From the NCBI GenBank assembly GCA_947587775.1, contig CANPYD010000034.1:1-9480 (forward strand): a stretch of DNA of 9,480 bases, given 5' to 3'. Position 1 is the stretch's first letter. The number at the start of each line of letters is the position of its first letter. Positions 7,899 to 9,480 of the stretch are shown piece by piece. Below the pieces are notes generated by a model. The model worked only from the letters and a program-made list of their open reading frames with translations. It searched no databases and had not been told where the DNA came from. A program made the translations under genes and the position numbers. This DNA comes from an uncultured Clostridia bacterium. Its GTDB lineage: Bacteria > Bacillota > Clostridia > Christensenellales > Borkfalkiaceae.

Positions 7899-7929
7899 CT
7901 CCCCGAGGATATTCCTTGGGGAGTTTTTT
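7899..7929 (+). terminator. Intrinsic terminator of rpsB-tsf
   Basis: CTCCCCGAGG at 7899-7908 pairs with CCTTGGGGAG at 7914-7923 (ten pairs, one G-T) around the loop ATATT. Six T bases follow at 7924-7929 and four more after one G. It lies 16 nt after the tsf stop codon. Confidence 0.95.
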
Positions 7930-7942
7930 GTTTTCGCTCGAG

Positions 7943-8128
7943 TTTCGCAAATTTCTTTATGATTTGAGCGCCCTTCGGGCGGAATACTGAGGTCAAAGAA
8001 ATTTGCGAGGGGTTAAGACTTCTGCCTTGTAATTACGATTCGGCCGCCACCTTTCTGTTTCACACGACATTAAGTCGAAGGGGTTCGACAATTTGAGTGC
8101 GCTTAGGCGGGGAGACCCCGCCACGCGC
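7943..8128. other. Gene-free block of strong inverted repeats
   Basis: No credible gene is present. CGCAAATTTCTTT at 7946-7958 is perfectly inverted at 7995-8007, enclosing a CGCCC/GGGCG hairpin (7969-7981). Further on are GTCGAA/TTCGAC around GGGG (8074-8089) and GGCGGGG/CCCCGCC around AGA (8106-8122), with GCGC arms at 8099-8102 and 8125-8128. The block starts after the tsf terminator and ends just before a palindromic repeat copy. It may be a structured RNA, a miniature mobile element or a larger dispersed repeat; the sequence does not decide between these. Confidence 0.5.
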
Positions 8129-8141
8129 CGTGATTTAGAAC

Positions 8142-8186
8142 GACACCCCCTCAGTCACCTGCGGTGACAGCTCCCCCTCGAGGGGG
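8142..8186 (-). repeat. Palindromic intergenic repeat, inverted copy
   Basis: Reverse-orientation copy of the module family seen at 85-180 and 3261-3554. It has GTCACC-TGC-GGTGAC at 8154-8168, then the perfect 14-base palindrome CCCCCTCGAGGGGG at 8173-8186. Its first 32 bases (8142-8173) are identical to 9449-9480. Confidence 0.85.
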
Positions 8187-8211
8187 CGCCAAGGGGCGGA
8201 CTTTGTGCTTC

Positions 8212-8239
8212 GGGATCCTTCACATACGTTCAGGATGAC
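8212..8239 (-). repeat. Second dispersed repeat family, inverted copy
   Basis: Read on the - strand this begins GTCATCCTGAACG and ends GAAGGATCCC, the same frame as 3560-3606. ATCCT (8215-8219) pairs with AGGAT (8232-8236). The inner part is shorter and differs from the other copy. Confidence 0.65.
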
Positions 8240-8252
8240 GCGGTAAGAGGGG

Positions 8253-8276
8253 GAGCCGAGAGGCGGGGCTCTTTTT
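8253..8276 (+). terminator. Weak terminator-like hairpin
   Basis: GAGCC at 8253-8257 pairs with GGCTC at 8267-8271 and five T bases follow. The stem is only five pairs and the loop is nine, and no gene ends nearby on this strand, so it may simply be part of the repeat island. Confidence 0.3.
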
Positions 8277-8344
8277 CGTCTTTTTCCCAAAATTTTCCGC
8301 GGGAGATGTATTTTTCGCGGGAAAGGGCATAATAGAGGCGAGAG

Positions 8345-8362
8345 GGCGGCGCAACTGCCGCC
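8345..8362 (+). promoter_or_regulatory. Hairpin just before the lipoprotein ribosome binding site
   Basis: GGCGGC at 8345-8350 and GCCGCC at 8357-8362 form a perfect 6-bp stem with a 6-nt loop, two bases before AAGGAG at 8365-8370. It could influence access to the ribosome binding site. A CATAAT at 8328-8333 may be the -10 element of this gene, but no convincing -35 is present. Confidence 0.4.
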
Positions 8363-8375
8363 AAAAGGAGTTGTT

Positions 8376-9428
8376 ATGAAGAGATTTTTGAGTTGCTTCT
8401 CGGTGTTTCTCGCCGTTTTCTGTCTGCTCGGCATCTCCGCCTGCGGGAACAAGGATACGGACACGGACGATAAGAACCAGACGGTCGCCGTGGCGGGCGT
8501 GACGCTCGATAAGACGGAAGCCGTCCTGAAAATCGGCGAGACTGTCAAACTGACCGCGTCGGTCTCTCCCGCAAATGCGACGGACAAGACCGTGACGTGG
8601 ACAAGTTCGTCGAATGCGGTCGCGACGGTGAGCGGCGGCACGGTGACGGCGGTCTCTGCGGGGACGGCGAACATCACGGCAGCGTCGGGCGGCAAGAACG
8701 CGGCTTGCAGCGTCACCGTTCTGCGTGAATCGAACAAGGTCACTATCGGCGGGCAGACGTATCAGACGCTCGCGGCGGCGATCGAGGCGGCGGACGACGG
8801 CGCCGTCATCGAGGTCTCCAACGGGACGTATCAAATCAATGAGAGCATTTCGGTCGGCAAAGCGGTGACGATCCGCGGCGAGGCGGGATATACCGTCTTT
8901 GAGACGGCGTCGGAGGACAACGTTCTCACCGTGTCGGCGGAAGGGGTCACGGTCGAGGGGATCACCTTCTCCAAGACGAACAAGCAGGGGGCGTCCTTCT
9001 CCTTCATCCATGCCGAAAGGAATAATCTGACGGTCAAGAACTGCACGTTTACGGGAAAATATGAGAACGGGGACAACGACGTGACCCGCGCGATGGTATT
9101 CAACGCCGGCGTGAGCGGATATCTCATCGAGGGAAACACCTTCAAGTCGCTCCGCCAGCCCGCCTATCTCGAGGGGAGCGGGACTGTGAAGAACAACTCC
9201 GTCGAGGGGACGAGGGGATTTGTCGTTTGCTGCAATTACAAGGTCACCATGGAGGGGAACACCTTCAAGGACAACGCGACGGATATTGCGGTCATTGAGA
9301 ACAACGGGGCGCAGAACGTCTATACCGAAGCGGACGGGGTGAAGCTGTCCTCGGACAACAACGGCGCCTATGTCGATCTGCAGCCTCTCGGGATCAAGAT
9401 CAAGAACGGCGCGAAAGTGACGGAATAA
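8376..9428 (+). CDS. Lipoprotein with Big2-type domain and beta-helix
   Basis: Predicted surface lipoprotein of 350 residues; function unknown. The signal peptide begins MKRFLSCF and ends in the lipobox ISAC with Cys23, followed by a short Asp/Thr-rich linker. Residues about 37-113 resemble a bacterial Ig-like group 2 domain (VTLDKTEAVLKIGETVKL...VTWTSSS...GTVTAVSAGTANIT). From about residue 120 the TYQTLAAAIEAA...GTYQINESISVGKAVTIRG segment opens a right-handed parallel beta-helix of the pectate-lyase-like type, with repeated NCTFTG, GNTFKS and GNTFKD turns. No catalytic set of a polysaccharide lyase is evident, so a binding role is as likely as an enzymatic one. ATG is preceded by AAGGAG at 5 nt. 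It stands alone, flanked on both sides by identical repeat sequence. Confidence 0.88.
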   Translation: MKRFLSCFSVFLAVFCLLGISACGNKDTDTDDKNQTVAVAGVTLDKTEAVLKIGETVKLTASVSPANATDKTVTWTSSSNAVATVSGGTVTAVSAGTANITAASGGKNAACSVTVLRESNKVTIGGQTYQTLAAAIEAADDGAVIEVSNGTYQINESISVGKAVTIRGEAGYTVFETASEDNVLTVSAEGVTVEGITFSKTNKQGASFSFIHAERNNLTVKNCTFTGKYENGDNDVTRAMVFNAGVSGYLIEGNTFKSLRQPAYLEGSGTVKNNSVEGTRGFVVCCNYKVTMEGNTFKDNATDIAVIENNGAQNVYTEADGVKLSSDNNGAYVDLQPLGIKIKNGAKVTE

Positions 9429-9448
9429 GGTGTAGGCAAATTTGGGAT

Positions 9449-9480
9449 GACACCCCCTCAGTCACCTGCGGTGACAGCTC
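9449..9480 (-). repeat. Palindromic intergenic repeat, inverted copy, cut by window end
   Basis: These 32 bases equal 8142-8173 exactly, including the hairpin GTCACC-TGC-GGTGAC at 9461-9475. The copy runs off the end of the window, so its full length is unknown. Confidence 0.85.

Noticed and set aside
7989..7997. AGGTCAAA as a CtsR heat-shock operator
   Set aside because: Only one heptad is present, the tandem second copy is missing, and it lies inside an inverted repeat after tsf with no stress gene downstream.
8074..8095. GGTTCGAC resembling a tRNA T-loop
   Set aside because: No acceptor stem, D arm or anticodon arm can be placed around it; it is explained by the GTCGAA/TTCGAC hairpin.
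8220..9011. A 263-codon - strand open frame overlapping the second lipoprotein
   Set aside because: It runs antisense through the Big2 domain and the repeat island and has the low-complexity Arg/Asp-rich composition typical of shadow frames here.

Overview
The window reads as chromosomal DNA of a fairly GC-rich member of the Bacillota, most likely an uncultured gut-type Clostridia. This rests on the lon-engB and rpsB-tsf pairs, strong AGGAG-type ribosome binding sites, two lipoproteins with clear lipoboxes, and families of short GC-rich palindromic repeats between genes. The genus cannot be named from the sequence alone. All five supported genes plus the second lipoprotein gene (six in total) are on the + strand, and no tRNA, rRNA, CRISPR array, transposase or phage gene is visible.

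Layout. 1-257: intergenic DNA with a 10-bp hairpin, a mosaic palindromic repeat and a strong extended -10 promoter. 258-3159: the lon protease and engB (ysxC) GTPase genes, one base apart. 3160-3666: a repeat island with a 150-bp tandem duplication made of back-to-back hairpins, then one copy of a second repeat family. 3667-5922: a 751-residue lipoprotein with a cysteine-rich ribbon and a GLUG-type beta-helix whose 225-residue half is duplicated. 5923-6174: a strong extended -10 promoter and a structured leader. 6175-7883: rpsB and tsf, closed by a textbook terminator. 7930-8375: no gene, but a run of inverted repeats and further copies of both repeat families. 8376-9428: a second lipoprotein with a Big2-type domain and a beta-helix. 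9429-9480: another repeat copy, cut by the window edge.

How it fits together. Lon degrades damaged and regulatory proteins, EngB assists assembly of the large ribosomal subunit, S2 is part of the small subunit and EF-Ts recharges EF-Tu, so the core genes serve growth and protein quality control. The two lipoproteins are accessory surface proteins placed between the housekeeping operons and beside the repeat islands. I see no defence, toxin or biosynthetic system. The most interesting material is non-coding: two repeat families whose hairpin stems show compensatory base changes between copies, a lipoprotein gene bracketed by identical 32-nt direct repeats, a possible two-state leader before rpsB, and an inverted-repeat block after tsf.
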